Of a stretch of 64,000 bases of DNA, positions 1 to 11,246 are shown one piece after another (position 1 is the first letter of the stretch; every line of letters starts with the position of its first letter). This stretch comes from Notospermus geniculatus (taxonomy: Eukaryota > Nemertea > Pilidiophora > Heteronemertea > Lineidae). The stretch lies in the NCBI GenBank assembly GCA_002633025.1, contig NMRB01000123.1:147003-211002 (forward strand). The letters run 5' to 3'. The notes below the pieces were generated by a model. It had not been told where the DNA came from. It saw only the letters and a program-made list of their open reading frames with translations, and ran no database searches. Both the position numbers and the translations under genes were made by a program.

Positions 1-105
1 TGTACGAGTCTATATCTGACCACAAGAGGCGCCACCGTCGCAGAACAGCAGCGACCCCTATCGGTGACAGCGCCATTTCTATTCCTCGCATTGTCTTTCG
101 CGAAA

Positions 106-570
106 CTACGATGTGGTCGTTGGTTTGGGGGTAACTGTTCCTAGATTTTTCGATGTGTCCATATCGAATTCGGCGGTTTTAGGAAAAATGTTCACAGCGT
201 CAGACATTCCAAAGGCTGTGATGAAAACATTGACAACAGTTATAAGGAAGACTAGTCCGGTTGCGATATCATTCAACAGAGCTGTCCTTCTCTGGGAATT
301 TTGTTCCTCCTCGGTTTCCGAGTCTCTGACGTTGCCCCTGGCAACCAGCAAAAACAATACGGCGGTGGCTACCTGGAGTACTACGGACGTGGATATTAGC
401 ACCATCAACAAATGGAAGAAAAGTTGTTTTTCTGGGCCAAGTTGGAGACAAATTTTCATCTGGCAGGCGTTGGCGGAGAGGAGGGCGAGGTCCAACAGGC
501 TGCTGGCAATGGTCTTCCTTGTTGCATACTGGTTGAAGTCGAAGGTTTTCTTAGGCGGGCGAAATCTTGG
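106..570 (-). CDS. Ninjurin family membrane protein, terminal exon
   Basis: The translation carries the ninjurin signature: YATRKTIASSLLDLALLSAN, then two hydrophobic helices (around HLLMVLISTSVVLQVATAVL and ATGLVFLITVVNVFITAFG), and a short polar tail ending at the TAG at 106-108. In known animals ninjurins are small plasma-membrane proteins; NINJ1 oligomerises to rupture dying cells and both NINJ1 and NINJ2 were described as adhesion molecules. I place the exon start at 570 because a good acceptor (pyrimidine tract ending in CAG) lies at 571-573 in phase 0, just before FRPPKKTFDFNQYATRK. The frame stays open up to an ATG at 744, so a single-exon gene of 212 codons is the alternative, but those extra residues have no family resemblance. 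Upstream coding exons are not identified. Which ninjurin paralogue this is cannot be told. Confidence 0.82.
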   Translation of the reverse strand, partial: PRFRPPKKTFDFNQYATRKTIASSLLDLALLSANACQMKICLQLGPEKQLFFHLLMVLISTSVVLQVATAVLFLLVARGNVRDSETEEEQNSQRRTALLNDIATGLVFLITVVNVFITAFGMSDAVNIFPKTAEFDMDTSKNLGTVTPKPTTTS

Positions 571-3500
571 CTGAAAATGGATAGAAATGGGATGACAGTC
601 ACGCCATCTTTCGGTGGCGGAGGAGGAACGGGTCGCATCGGATGACTGAATAGAAAGCTGCGGGGAATGAAACTGCGACAATTTACGGCCATGCTTGCTC
701 TTAAAATGGTAGATCATGCATTCCAGATGAGGAGGCTGCGACAATAATTGAACATTCTACATTAACCTGTTAATTTGATGGCAAGAGTTTAATGAGCCCA
801 GTTTGGGAGAAAAAGAGGCCTAATCATCATCAAGTCACAAAGGTGCCAACAACACCAGAAATTGGAGGCCTATTCCCCGTTCCCCGAAATTAAAAAGTGT
901 CGGGGGGGGGGGGGNTACAAAGTGTCGGGGGGGGGGGGCCTTATCATAAATTGCTGAAGACGGGTTTTATGACTCCTTGGAAGACATTACGCCTTAGTCG
1001 TCGAATATTAAGGGTAATAAATTGGAGAACTCGACCTGCTGCATTCCTGCAACACAGTTCCTGAGAGTCAGGGCGCAGCATCTTGTGATTAACGTACGCT
1101 GATTGGTTACTCGACATCACGTGCGCGGTTGGGCCCCACGTGTGATTTGCTCGGACGATCAAGTGTGGTCACGTGATCTAAATATGATGGAGCTGCGAGC
1201 CTGGGACGATGCTAAGAGGACCTGATTTCTTCAGGGTGGAATCTACTACACCCTGACCGGAGGCTAACGTATACACCCTTCCTGAAATTGTGCTGCCCCC
1301 TATTAGCAATCCGCGAACCAACAGGAAGTGATGTCATGGCAAATAATGAAGGCGGGTTCACACTTCGTAACGCTGTCCGACGATCGCTGATGGCGAGACG
1401 ACACGTGTCGTAGGCCTAAACCGGCTTTGGAGAGAATCTTTACCTGACTGCCTCCGAGATTTTCTGCCGACATCCGCCCTATCGTGTCTGTACCATCCCT
1501 CATGTTGTGTCTAGCTATTGGAGTTCCATTAATCTCCTCCAGGGGGATCACGGTGCAGGAAGTGTTCGAGATCTCAGCCACTCTGAAGGAGATTAAGATG
1601 GATTAGTCAAAGATCAATCGATGCTGATGTCCGGTGGTCGTCAATCTAATAATCCCTTGCTATCAGCCCTGAACAAGTGGTCAAGAGACGAATGAGCGAT
1701 GGGAGTTGGGCGAAAACGGAAGTATAACCTATCTCTCAGACATTCTATGAACCACTATCACGTAATCCATCCTCCCATAGCAGGGCTTTGGTCTCGCTCC
1801 TTTTCTTCCACTCGCCCACAAAGTGTGAGTGGATGTAGAAGAGAGAGAGAGGGGGGACCCTGCTGCTGGAGGATGCACACAATCAGTCAAGACTGAATTA
1901 AAAAAAGACGCATAATCAAGTCCCTCGTCAAAAATGCACCATCGGACATTCATGTCTCGTAACCTGGAGCCCAGTCCTTTGATCTGGGCTTTCTTGCCCT
2001 AAACTGAAGGAACGGCCAGGAGAACTTGAAGTTGTCCAAACAACCCGGGCCTAGATCTGACGTCTCGGGCATCCAGGACAAACCCTAGTGTTCGGACTCA
2101 TCGCCATACACGAACCATACTCTCTCCGAAGTTAGCTTTGTGACTGGAGACGAAAACCGACGGAAGCGCTCGGTATCTCGGCAAGCCCTCTCGGCATTCA
2201 CTGCAGTAGTTGATAACCAATCCATACCAGGTTTTTTTCTTGTTCGTTTGCGGATCAACATCACAGCAGTCATTTTCCCCATCATCCAGATCAAAATGTC
2301 CCAGATTCGATTAAGATAAGAATAATTCTTGTTATTTCGCGATAATTGAATCTGAAGTTAAAACATCTCGGATCCCTGCAGTCAGATTATCAGAGCCGAG
2401 AAATGAAATTCTATTGCTCGATTTGTGACTGATCAGCATCATGATGTGCAGTCAATCGAGATTTTTCTGGTCGTGATTTCGCTGAGAATTGCGCGATGTC
2501 AATGAACTATAGACAGGCGGATAGCTCTGCCGCTCCGCCGAGAAGAGAAAATTTGTTCTAAAGCAAGGCGTGTAGGTACGTTTAACATGCATGCTGACAT
2601 GGTGAGTAAAGAGGTTCTTCACTGACGTCACAACAGTCACGTGACTGCAAAGAATCGGCCATCTTGGCCGGCGACGACGTCAAAACTGTCACGTCATGAC
2701 ATTTTGACGTCACGATCTGTGTGTTGTTGCTGTGTTCATGCCGTGACGTCGCTTGACATTTTGACGGCAATATGGCGGCATCGTGTCGTCATGGAAATGT
2801 GACGTCACATGAAGAACCTCGGTACGTTGGCCCCAAGGCGCCTGAAGATGAGATGGTGTAAGGCAAAGAGGAAATGCCTTAATAAGAGAAGCAGGTAGGT
2901 TGCTGAGCAACGACAACGGAGGATAGTAATGAAAAATACGGCGAGCCCTACCGACAATCTGACGGTATCCAGTTTAAATGCTTCTCTCACCCGTCGAGAC
3001 CCGTGATAGTGCAATACTCCCAATCATAATTACGTCAAAATAACACATATTTGGCGGAATCTGGATCACCAAATTATTATAACCAATATATGGGTTAAGA
3101 GAGAAGTACGTATTCTGAAGTGGACGTTCTCACATCGGCTGATTTATAGGGAAAAAGAATTTCTCCGTCAGGCGGCAGGTCTTTTCCAAACAAAGATTGA
3201 TGGGATACCAGGGACGGGAGGGTTTCATTTCAGGGGATGCCAGTGGGAAAGGCAAGGAAGACCCTCGTCAGAGATTACTGCCGGTGTGAAAGGAATGGGA
3301 GTCCTAGAAATGCAAGTCCGATTTCCAATAATCAAAAGTCATGTATTCTGACAGCCATCTTTTCTAATCCCTCAATGAAACCGAGCTAAGATTCCAGGGG
3401 ATTTAGATTCCTATCACAACGGATCTCCAGAGAACGTACCACGCCAGCGAGTGAGATGGACGTGCATGCCACGAGGGTGAACCCGACTGAGCCGTGAAGA

Positions 3501-3867
3501 GAAAAACTCGAGGGGACATCAAATATTTAGTATAGACCAGAATCAGGATTGTTTACCGAGTGAGATATTCCATTTCAACCCAACTTTACATGTACATGTA
3601 CGTATGTACCTACAGATTAAACGTCTGCTTGTAGTGTGTCAACCGCTCAATGTTTCGACATGTTCGGTCTCAACTCCACACGGCCGAGGTGGCGGCAGAG
3701 TGCTTACTTCTGCCAAAAAGAGCAAGAGTAGGGAGAAACACTTCAGAAAGACAGCGTTTGAATCGTCTCAAGTGAGGCTGACTTGGACACGTTTGGAAAC
3801 TCGAGCAAAAAAAAAAAAAAAAAAACCCTGAGGAACAACGTCCATTTGCCGCCGGCAAAAAGAAGTC
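571..3867. other. Intergenic or intronic, no gene recognised
   Basis: Only short open frames without family resemblance are seen. A G-run around 902-938 contains a single N at 915 between two copies of the word aagtgtcggggg, probably a homopolymer assembly problem. A MITE-like element sits at 2611-2820. The 5' exons of the ninjurin gene may lie here but I could not identify them. Confidence 0.5.
2611..2820. mobile_element. MITE-like element with CRE-containing termini
   Basis: Inverted repeats of about 22 bp bound the element: GAGGTTCTTCACTGACGTCA at 2611-2630 and its near-complement at 2799-2820. The body contains repeated tgacgtca/gacgtc words and no coding capacity. The palindrome TGACGTCA, the consensus of CREB/ATF sites, occurs intact three times, including inside both termini. 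I cannot assign a transposon superfamily. Confidence 0.6.
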
Positions 3868-3953
3868 TCCTTCGAGCCGGATTCGAACCAGCGACCTAAG
3901 GATTACCAGTGACCACCTACAGTCCTCCGCTCTACCAACTGAGCTATCGAAGG
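3868..3953 (-). tRNA. tRNA-Tyr (anticodon GUA) with 13-nt intron
   Basis: The minus strand starts CCTTCGATAGCTCAGTTGG and ends with the matching acceptor strand TCGAAGG plus discriminator A. The D arm, the anticodon GUA in ACTGTAG, and the T arm with GGTTCGAATCC are all present. The 86-nt gene contains a 13-nt intron at 3904-3916, immediately 3' of the base after the anticodon, where eukaryotic tRNA-Tyr introns sit; removal leaves 73 nt. It closely resembles animal tRNA-Tyr genes. Confidence 0.95.
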
Positions 3954-6279
3954 ATCGCTGTCAGCAGGAGATCTATTGTTAACCTGTTTAACGCCTGTCG
4001 TCAGACACGCCCACAATGGAATGACGATTGCAGAATGGCTCAAAATAAACTGAACGTTCTCATTACATAGGGCCATAAATTATACATTTATGACGAGGCG
4101 CATTGTCGGATCTATTTTTTCTGAACTGGTATCAAAGACCTCCGGTAATTAGTCATGGTAATAGCCGACGCAGGGCCGATTAATCACATAATTGACACCA
4201 ATTTTGAGGGTTTCTGGTCACAAATTATCTACAAAAATTCGAACAAGTTGTTGATATGATGACTGATAAAAGTGGAAAGATGAGCAGGCCACGTGCCCTT
4301 TCTTGTAGCGACCTTCATTCGCGTTCGATCCGCCAAAACCGATCAAAAGTGAGTTGATTTCGCGCGCTTGTCTCTCTCGGCAGAATAACCGAATCCCCGC
4401 AGCCCCGAGGGCACGGACCTCGAATGTGGTTGATGACGGGGCCCCGGGCTAGGCTTGGGTGGATCAAGATGCCGAGAGGGTGCCGACAGCGTCGAGGCGA
4501 GACACTCCATGTCATGTGATACCGTAGTTCGTCACACCTTGGAGGAATTATACTGACAATTTCTCCAAGGTCACACTGTCTCAAGTGGGGGTAGTGCGGA
4601 AAAGGCGACATCACCTGGATGTTTGGGTTCGATTCCCATTGAACCATATACACCTGTTTGTGATCAATATTTATTGATGTGTTCAAGATAATGAATATAG
4701 ACTTTGCTCAAGACTACGATATCTTAAACAAAACAAGCTCCAAAGAAATGAGACAAAAAGACCAGGCCAATCTCAAAAAAGACTCAATAAAGATTCTCAC
4801 CTGGGATTACTCGCTTTGTTTTGCTTCAACATTTTCAAACTCCGTGTTCGCTCGTCGGTATCGTTCCTGAATCTAAGCTACCTGCTGCTTGGCAGGTGAT
4901 TATAATGTGCTCCGTGACACAAACCGTGCGGCAATGACCGGTGACTCGCGGCATCATACTCTCTATCCGGAACTTTAAGACCAGAGAGAGAGTGCTCCGC
5001 CCCAGCCAGTCAATTCATGTTCATCAACCATTCACTTCAGCGCCGTCGAGTAGAGCTTGGGGTTGACTGACCAAATTGTACAATAGGCTTTTTAGTAGGG
5101 TGAATGCCACTTGCGCGGCCTACAAAGTCCTCAATGGCGGCTTTTTCGAATACATGTAGCAGAAATCCACAAATTTCATGCATTTTAACCGAGTATTAAG
5201 ACATGCTTTCGATTTAAGGAAACTTCTGTGGCAATTTTGCGAGAATAGTATTCATGTTCACCAACTTGAGAACTTTGAGTATATGAGCTTGTTTTTGTGG
5301 ATAAATAAGGACTTTAAAGTTCCGGATAGAGAGTACATGTATTACCATCTTTGGTATTGTGATGGGGACGACATACACCGAAATGTTTTTGTTTATCTCA
5401 CGCCTGATATTCATCACGATTTAGGATGGCAAACCTCACCTCTTGCATCAAGTTATTACAAAGTAAGGTTTTGTTTTTTTAGCACGAGAGAGAGAGAGAC
5501 TGGTGTCACATCCGTCTGATCGAACTCCATCCGTCTTCACAAACGGCTATTAAAGGGGTGCCCGACAGAATATTTTGTCGGCAGAACAAGACCCAACCGA
5601 ACATCGAGCATGAATCGAGTTGCATGCTGCAGCGAACGGAAAACCCAAGGAAGAGGATTACGAAGTAGCCCTTGTCTATGTAGGCCTATTAAAGGCTTGA
5701 ATGTTGAGATGACCCCGATAATGTCGATACGCATGCATCAAGTCACGGCGCGGGGTTCTTGTTTCTCAAAACACCTCAGACTGCATTTAATGTAAACACG
5801 ACCCAAACATTCAAACAGGTAAACAGGGTGGGTTTTCCAATTAAAATTCCGAGACAGAATACATATTTCGAGAAAGATCACGTCATGCAGAGAAAGAAAT
5901 TGACCACATCACTGATAACGTCATCATAACAGAAGAAAAGTCGCCCGCCATTGTTTTTTTCCGATCAACGACGAGGCGAAGGGAAATCCCCGCGAAGGTT
6001 ANAGCTCGGGCTCGGCGCCTGGGAATTGGGGAGACTGGTGCCTGATCCCCGTTATCTTAGTCTTAATCAAAGTAATTGGTTGGAGGGCTCGCTGAGCCGA
6101 GCAGACGATACGTGTACCTATGGGATTAATTCAGTGGCAACTTGACTTATTAATGACATCACGTTTGGAGATTTTGACTGAAGATAAACATTAAGTGGTT
6201 CTAGTCGTGTGCACTCTTGAAAACGTAATTCTTAAAGGAAATTTATTGGGGAGAGGCCGCAAACTCAACCCTAAGTAAT

Positions 6280-6471
6280 GGGAGACTTTACTGCCGTTAG
6301 AGGTCGCCTGTTGGCGGTCTTAGAACGTCACAAAAATATTTTTACGTCAACCACGGCCTGCGTCATTATTATGGATGACGTTGTGCGTGCACTTCTTTTC
6401 TGTGACGTCAAATTCCATGACGTTCTAGGACGCTAACTTGTAGTGGCCTACGTACGGCAGTAAAGTCTCCC
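6280..6471. mobile_element. MITE with 18-bp perfect terminal inverted repeats
   Basis: GGGAGACTTTACTGCCGT at 6280-6297 is the exact reverse complement of 6454-6471. The 192-bp body is non-coding and rich in gacgtca words. No clear target duplication is visible. Confidence 0.7.
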
Positions 6472-7234
6472 AAACTCGAACGAGAAAATTCCCAAGTGGA
6501 GGGCAGCTTTACGCTGAGACCAATGACACACTGCTTTCTATGGTTGAGACGCCCATGGAGAGCCAATCGCGCCAGAAACTCTCACGTGGTGCAGTACCTT
6601 TAAGGCACCTTTCAGACGCACATCCATCGTGAGCGATGGTAAATTTGTAATGAAATGCATTCACTTTAGGTGAATCTTTCCATCTGTGAGGCCTCCTTCT
6701 CTTAAGTAGGCCGCAAACGATCAATGCTGAAGTTAAATATTCATATAGAAGCATCTCTTCATAGTGTGGATGTTATATTAAATCATCTTCTTGTAACTGG
6801 GAGATAAGCGAAATAAATCAAATTGCCAGCGCTCAGAATCGTTTCATAAAGATCCAACTCATCATCAACGTTCGCTCAACACAAACTTGGTACGATCGGG
6901 ACCAGCTGTGGCGATACAAATTTGAAATCGATGCGGAACATTTTAACCCCTGTCGGCCGCCAGAGCCAACGAGGAAGTTACCATCTCTTGCTCAACGCTC
7001 CCTTAGATCGGTTGCCGATCGCACCGCCCCATAGCGGTGCGTAGCGGTGCGATCTGGAACCAATCCAACACTACCTCTTCTCGACCATTCTCCAAGGACA
7101 GGGGCTCCGAAACGGCCCCTCCGTTGACCCCCCTCTATTCTATAGGGAGAAATAGGGACCCTAAATGACCTAGAAGCTGAGTTTCTCAGGACTGCCATCT
7201 CCTCCCAGAGTCCATCCTGAGAACGCCAGGGGTT

Positions 7235-7300
7235 CTTACTGCTCGCTCCCTTCGTCACCGCACACAACTGTCTGCGGTGACGAAGGGAGCGAGCAGTAAG
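7235..7300. repeat. Perfect 28-bp hairpin (foldback element remnant)
   Basis: 7235-7262 and 7273-7300 are perfect reverse complements separated by 10 bp. The arm contains GCTCGCTCCCTTCGTCACC. The left flank (catcctgagaacgccagggg) matches the arm of the foldback element at 56,716-56,807, so both belong to one family. The tandem array at 9.7 kb repeats a related word. Confidence 0.75.
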
Positions 7301-8384
7301 ATTGCTGTTCATATTTCTCTTGCTTGTTTCTCGGGCGATAAGGCGCAGTCCCCACCACGCACTGCGCTAATGGCATAATTCCATCATGTTTGCTGCATCC
7401 ATTTGTTTCTGAAGGAGAATGGACGGCCAATAATTTGATACCAAACTAACAGCTGTCACAAATATGGAGTCAGAATTAGGAGTGATTTAAAGCCTTTTGC
7501 CATTTGGCTGCTGAACCTTGAAATTCTCATGTTCCTTTCATCATGTGTCCCAGAAGGTTTCACAACCCTCCGATCATAATTAGCCGTCCGAGCACCGAAT
7601 ACGAGACCTGCTCATCAAGAGTGAAGATTCACCTCAGCCTAGGCCACCCGTCTCTTACACCGTATCATGTGATAGTCTCCCGAGTCCATAATCAGCAAAT
7701 TGCTGGATGAATTAGTACCGCCAACACCACGGTTGGGATTGATTGCTATCTGGTCTTGTGCCGTGTTCTCCCTGGCCGCCGTCTGTCAGGTAATCCCGAG
7801 GATTCTTCGACAGAGTGGGCCAAAAAAATACCAATTTAGGCTACCTGGTAAATTGGTATTGGTATGGTAACCATGGTATTTTCCTTTGACCGCCTACATC
7901 ATTCGTCTCACAATTTTATTGGAGGAATGAAAATCAAAAGTAGGGCCTACACCCAACAAAGGAGTCGCGATCGCTGCTCATCTCTTCCACAGATCTTCGG
8001 AAGCCGAAGATTCATCACGGAACCAGACGAAGACGAACCAGCGCCCTCTATGGTGAGAATGTGAAGCAAACTATGTCCCCATGTCGGGCATTTTTTGGTC
8101 GACACATCTCTTCACCAAGTCGGCAGACATCCTCGGCTGCTCGGCATCCCGCGGCCTACCATTAGCCATTCTCGAAAGCCATTTGTTCCAACAATCAGGC
8201 TGGTATATTATGAGTAAGCATGTGCTAAGGACACCTGCTACGGGACAATACTCAGATTAATAATGCGATGGGGAATGGAGGAGGCAGGATAACAAATCAC
8301 ACCCTTGGAATGTTATTTAGGTGATCCCGCTGTGGGATGGGAATCCACTCAGTCTCCTTCCATTGGTCAACATTCCACACGGGA

Positions 8385-8845
8385 CAGACCAATCAGCGAA
8401 CAGGTCAAGGTCAAGAATCTACACAGAACAAACCAATCAGCAAACAGGTCAAGGTCAGATTCTACACAGAACAGACCAATCAGCAAACAGGTCAATGTCA
8501 GATTCCACACAGAACAGACCAATCAGCGAACAGGTCAAGGTCAAGAATCTACACAGAACAAACCAATCAGCAAACAGGTCAAGGTCAGATTCTACACAGA
8601 ACAGACCAATCAGCAAACAGGTCAAGGTCAGATTCCACACAGAACAGACCAATCAGCAAACAGGTCAAGGTCAGATTCTACACAAAACAGACCAATCAGC
8701 AAACAGGTCAAGGTCAGATTCCACACAGAACAGACCAATCAGCAAACAGGTCAAGGTCAACATTCCACAGGGAACAGACCAATCAGCGAACAGGTCAAGG
8801 TCAGGTAGTTCCACCCAGAACAGACCAATCAGCGAACAGAACAAG
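8385..8845. repeat. Minisatellite, about 10 units of 42-45 bp
   Basis: The unit reads gaccaatcagcaaacaggtc followed by aaggtcagattccacacagaaca, with small length changes. Nearly every unit contains a CCAAT box in NF-Y context (ACCAATCAG) and an orphan nuclear-receptor extended half-site (TCAAGGTCA, 9 of 10 units by eye). All three forward frames remain open through the array because the unit has no stop codon and its length is not a multiple of three. The open frames are therefore a by-product of the repeat. Confidence 0.9.
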
Positions 8846-9355
8846 AACCATTTCAAGGGCTGCTCGTGAACAGAAAACACATCAAAATCATCCACCATGT
8901 CGATGAGGACTTTCGAGATGATTGAGAGGCCAGAGTTATTATCATGACTCCCTCCTCAACGCCTGCTCGTTCCTGTTGCTTTCATAATGAGACCGAGATC
9001 TTTACCAGCACTCTGGTGAATTCAGGCAGCTTTCATCATGGTTGTAATTGCTTCTGCTGCTAAATCATACATCCTGTTTAATCCCATAAACCCAAATAAT
9101 GTGCGCACCCTCCGTGATCTTTTTACCAAAACAATACCATGTACAAATCATGTGCATCATAAAAACGTCACTGCAACAATTTCGTAAGTGGATTCTGCCA
9201 GAATTGTTTATTTAGTGTTTATACCAAAGAGAGCAGGTCCCTCATCAAGTCGACTGTGACTCGTAATTGCTCCCAGGACCCTCGTTATTGAAGAGAAATT
9301 TTGAGAAAAAATGATGAAAAGATTTATAGAGTTTCACTGCTGCAAAAAAGAATTA

Positions 9356-9462
9356 TGTCCCAGGTGAGGCTCGAACTCACAACCTTCGCATTACTCAGTC
9401 TGCCCATAGTGGGCTAGTACTGCTTATAAGTACGACGCGCTGACCGATTGTGCTACTGGGAC
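9356..9462 (-). tRNA. tRNA-Ile (anticodon UAU) with ~33-nt intron
   Basis: The minus strand begins GTCCCAGTAGCACAATCGG and ends with the pairing strand CTGGGAC plus A. The anticodon loop CTTATAA carries UAU, and its stem strands TCGTA and TGCGA are separated by an intron of about 33 nt inserted after the base following the anticodon. The T arm reads GGTTGTGAGTTCGAGCC. Intron-containing tRNA-Ile(UAU) is usual in animals. The mature length would be 74 nt. Confidence 0.93.
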
Positions 9463-9717
9463 AGCTGGTAAATCGGTGATCGAGTTATGAATGAGTGTAT
9501 GGTGTATGGAAGTAATTGCCATTTGTTGGAATGATGACAACTGCTGCGACTCATTACCTAAGGCCATAAAAGGCCTAGATCAAGTAAATTCGTAATACCT
9601 TTGGCTGATTAACCCTTCATTAAAGTTTAGACAAACAAAAGCCGTCATGATTACTCGGGAGAATAGTTTTTACGGGTGAAGGAAATGGTTCGCCTCCCAT
9701 TCTGACGTGGTATGTGC

Positions 9718-9870
9718 TAGCGCTCGCTCCCTGCGTCACCGCACACGCTCCCTACGTCACCGCACAGCCCTACGTCACCGCATACGCCCCCTACGTCACA
9801 GCACACGCTCCCTACGTCGCCACACACGCCCCTACGTCACCGCACACACGCCCTACGTCACTGCACGTCG
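9718..9870. repeat. Short tandem array of cgctccctacgtcaccgcacac
   Basis: About eight imperfect copies of a 16-22 bp word built from ctccctacgtcaccgcacac. The word resembles the arm of the hairpin at 7235-7300 (gctcgctcccttcgtcaccg), so the array may have grown from such a foldback end. Confidence 0.8.
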
Positions 9871-10539
9871 ATGGCGTAGGGAGCTAGCGCCACTGCTTCG
9901 GCTCGGAATAAATGTACCCAAGAAATAACGATAATTATTTAGCGTGACAAGCATGGCTTGACGATATATTTCGGGACCCTGGAACACCACAATCTGGTCC
10001 GTCAGAACAATGATTGATATTGGAACAGATCTATACTGTCCTCATTACGACTGTCATTTGCATCGATCACCGTGATATACGCCCAAAACACATCGGGAGA
10101 CAAGACGTTGTTGAATGTTTCACTGCAAATTTAGAGTCATTTATTATTGATCGTGGAAAACGTGTTTTTGATGAGGAAGTTCTCGCCTGGTCGATGGGAA
10201 CGAAATTTACAATATCATGTGGTGCACATGGATGGTGCTGGAGGGAGAACGATAAACGGTGCATATAAATTGAATAGAGGTGATTTGCTGATGGCATAAA
10301 TTTGACGCGGAATTGAATTCACATTCGTCCCACTGTCGCCAACTGTTTTAGCATTTGTATGATTGGTGTCATGCAATATCCTGTGAAAAATGAGCTTTTT
10401 ATACAAAGAGAGGCCAGTAGGTCCATTTGAGACCATGGAACAGGAAGCTACCGATATCTCTGGGGAAACTAAATGATGGATGGTACAAAAAGGACGGTAT
10501 TAGGTGATGCACAAGCCCAGGAGATGTGGTTGCAGAAGC

Positions 10540-10787
10540 TGAGGAAAGTGCGCCTCGCGTCTTTGGTGATGTGATTGCTGAAGCTAGGAAAGTGTATCTC
10601 ACGTCTCAGGTGATGTGATTGCTGAAGCTAGGAAAGTGTACCTCGCGTCAGAGGTGATATGATTGCTAAAGCTAGGAAAGCATACCTCACGTCTCAGGTG
10701 ACGTGATTGCTGAAGCTAGGAAAGTATAGCTCACGTCTCAGGTGACGTGATTGCGGAAGCTAGGCAAAGTGTAGCTCACGTCTCTGA
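10540..10787. repeat. Minisatellite, ~44-bp unit, 5 copies plus one beyond the MITE
   Basis: The unit reads ggtgacgtgattgctgaagc followed by taggaaagtgtacctcacgtctca. Five copies precede the MITE at 10,788 and another follows it at about 11,247-11,300, so the array was split by the insertion. Confidence 0.85.
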
Positions 10788-11246
10788 AGCATGCAGCAGA
10801 CTGGCCGCCAACTTCGGCGTCCAGAGGCGTTTTTTCGCCGCCAATGTCCGAACGCCAGAAAAATTCCCAATGTGCTACGAATGGAATCTGGAGAACGCCG
10901 GCAGACGCCACTGAACTCCAGATATCAAACATGTTTGATTTTGGACGCCAGTGAACGCCTGTGAACTCCGAAGCAGCCAAGTGTGATTGCAGCCAGACTT
11001 GGAGTCGGCGGCGAGTCTTTGGCGAATCAGCTTGCGACTTGATGTCACATGATTTCAAAATTGCAGCCTCAATGAAGATGGCAGCACTGGTAATTGTCGT
11101 GCAAGTGGCCCGAAAAGATGCTACTGAACGCCAAGTTTGGGCAGGTGTGCTCTCACCAGGATCCACTCGCAGCCAACTCTGGCGTCGAGAGGCGTTCAGT
11201 CGAATGCTTCTGGACGCCAGATTTGGCGGCCAGTGTGCTGCTAGCT
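10788..11246. mobile_element. MITE (~459 bp) inserted in a minisatellite
   Basis: The ends agcatgcagcagactggcc (10,788) and ggccagtgtgctgctagct (to 11,246) are imperfect inverted repeats that extend inward with further similarity (ggcgtccagaggcgtt and its complement). The interior is built of repeated acgccag words in both orientations. The open frames crossing it on both strands are consequences of this inverted structure. Confidence 0.65.

Larger units (their letters stand above)
3954..9355. other. Gene-poor region with repeats
   Basis: No convincing protein gene is seen. The longest open frame here away from repeats (5178-5519, plus strand) has no recognised motif or clear splice sites. 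The stretch holds the MITE at 6280-6471, a hairpin at 7235-7300 and a minisatellite at about 8385-8845, which are listed separately. A single N at 6002 marks a probable contig join. Confidence 0.5.

Noticed and set aside
3604-3831. Small frame next to an A-run
   Set aside because: Ends in a poly-lysine from an A homopolymer and has no other support.
5178-5519. 113-codon plus-strand frame
   Set aside because: No recognisable motif, no conserved copy in the window and low-complexity ends; not enough to call a gene.
8305-8906. Three overlapping forward open frames of 167-189 codons with TNQQTGQGQ-like peptides
   Set aside because: They are produced by the stop-free minisatellite whose unit length rotates the frame; all frames and both strands are open and show the same peptides.
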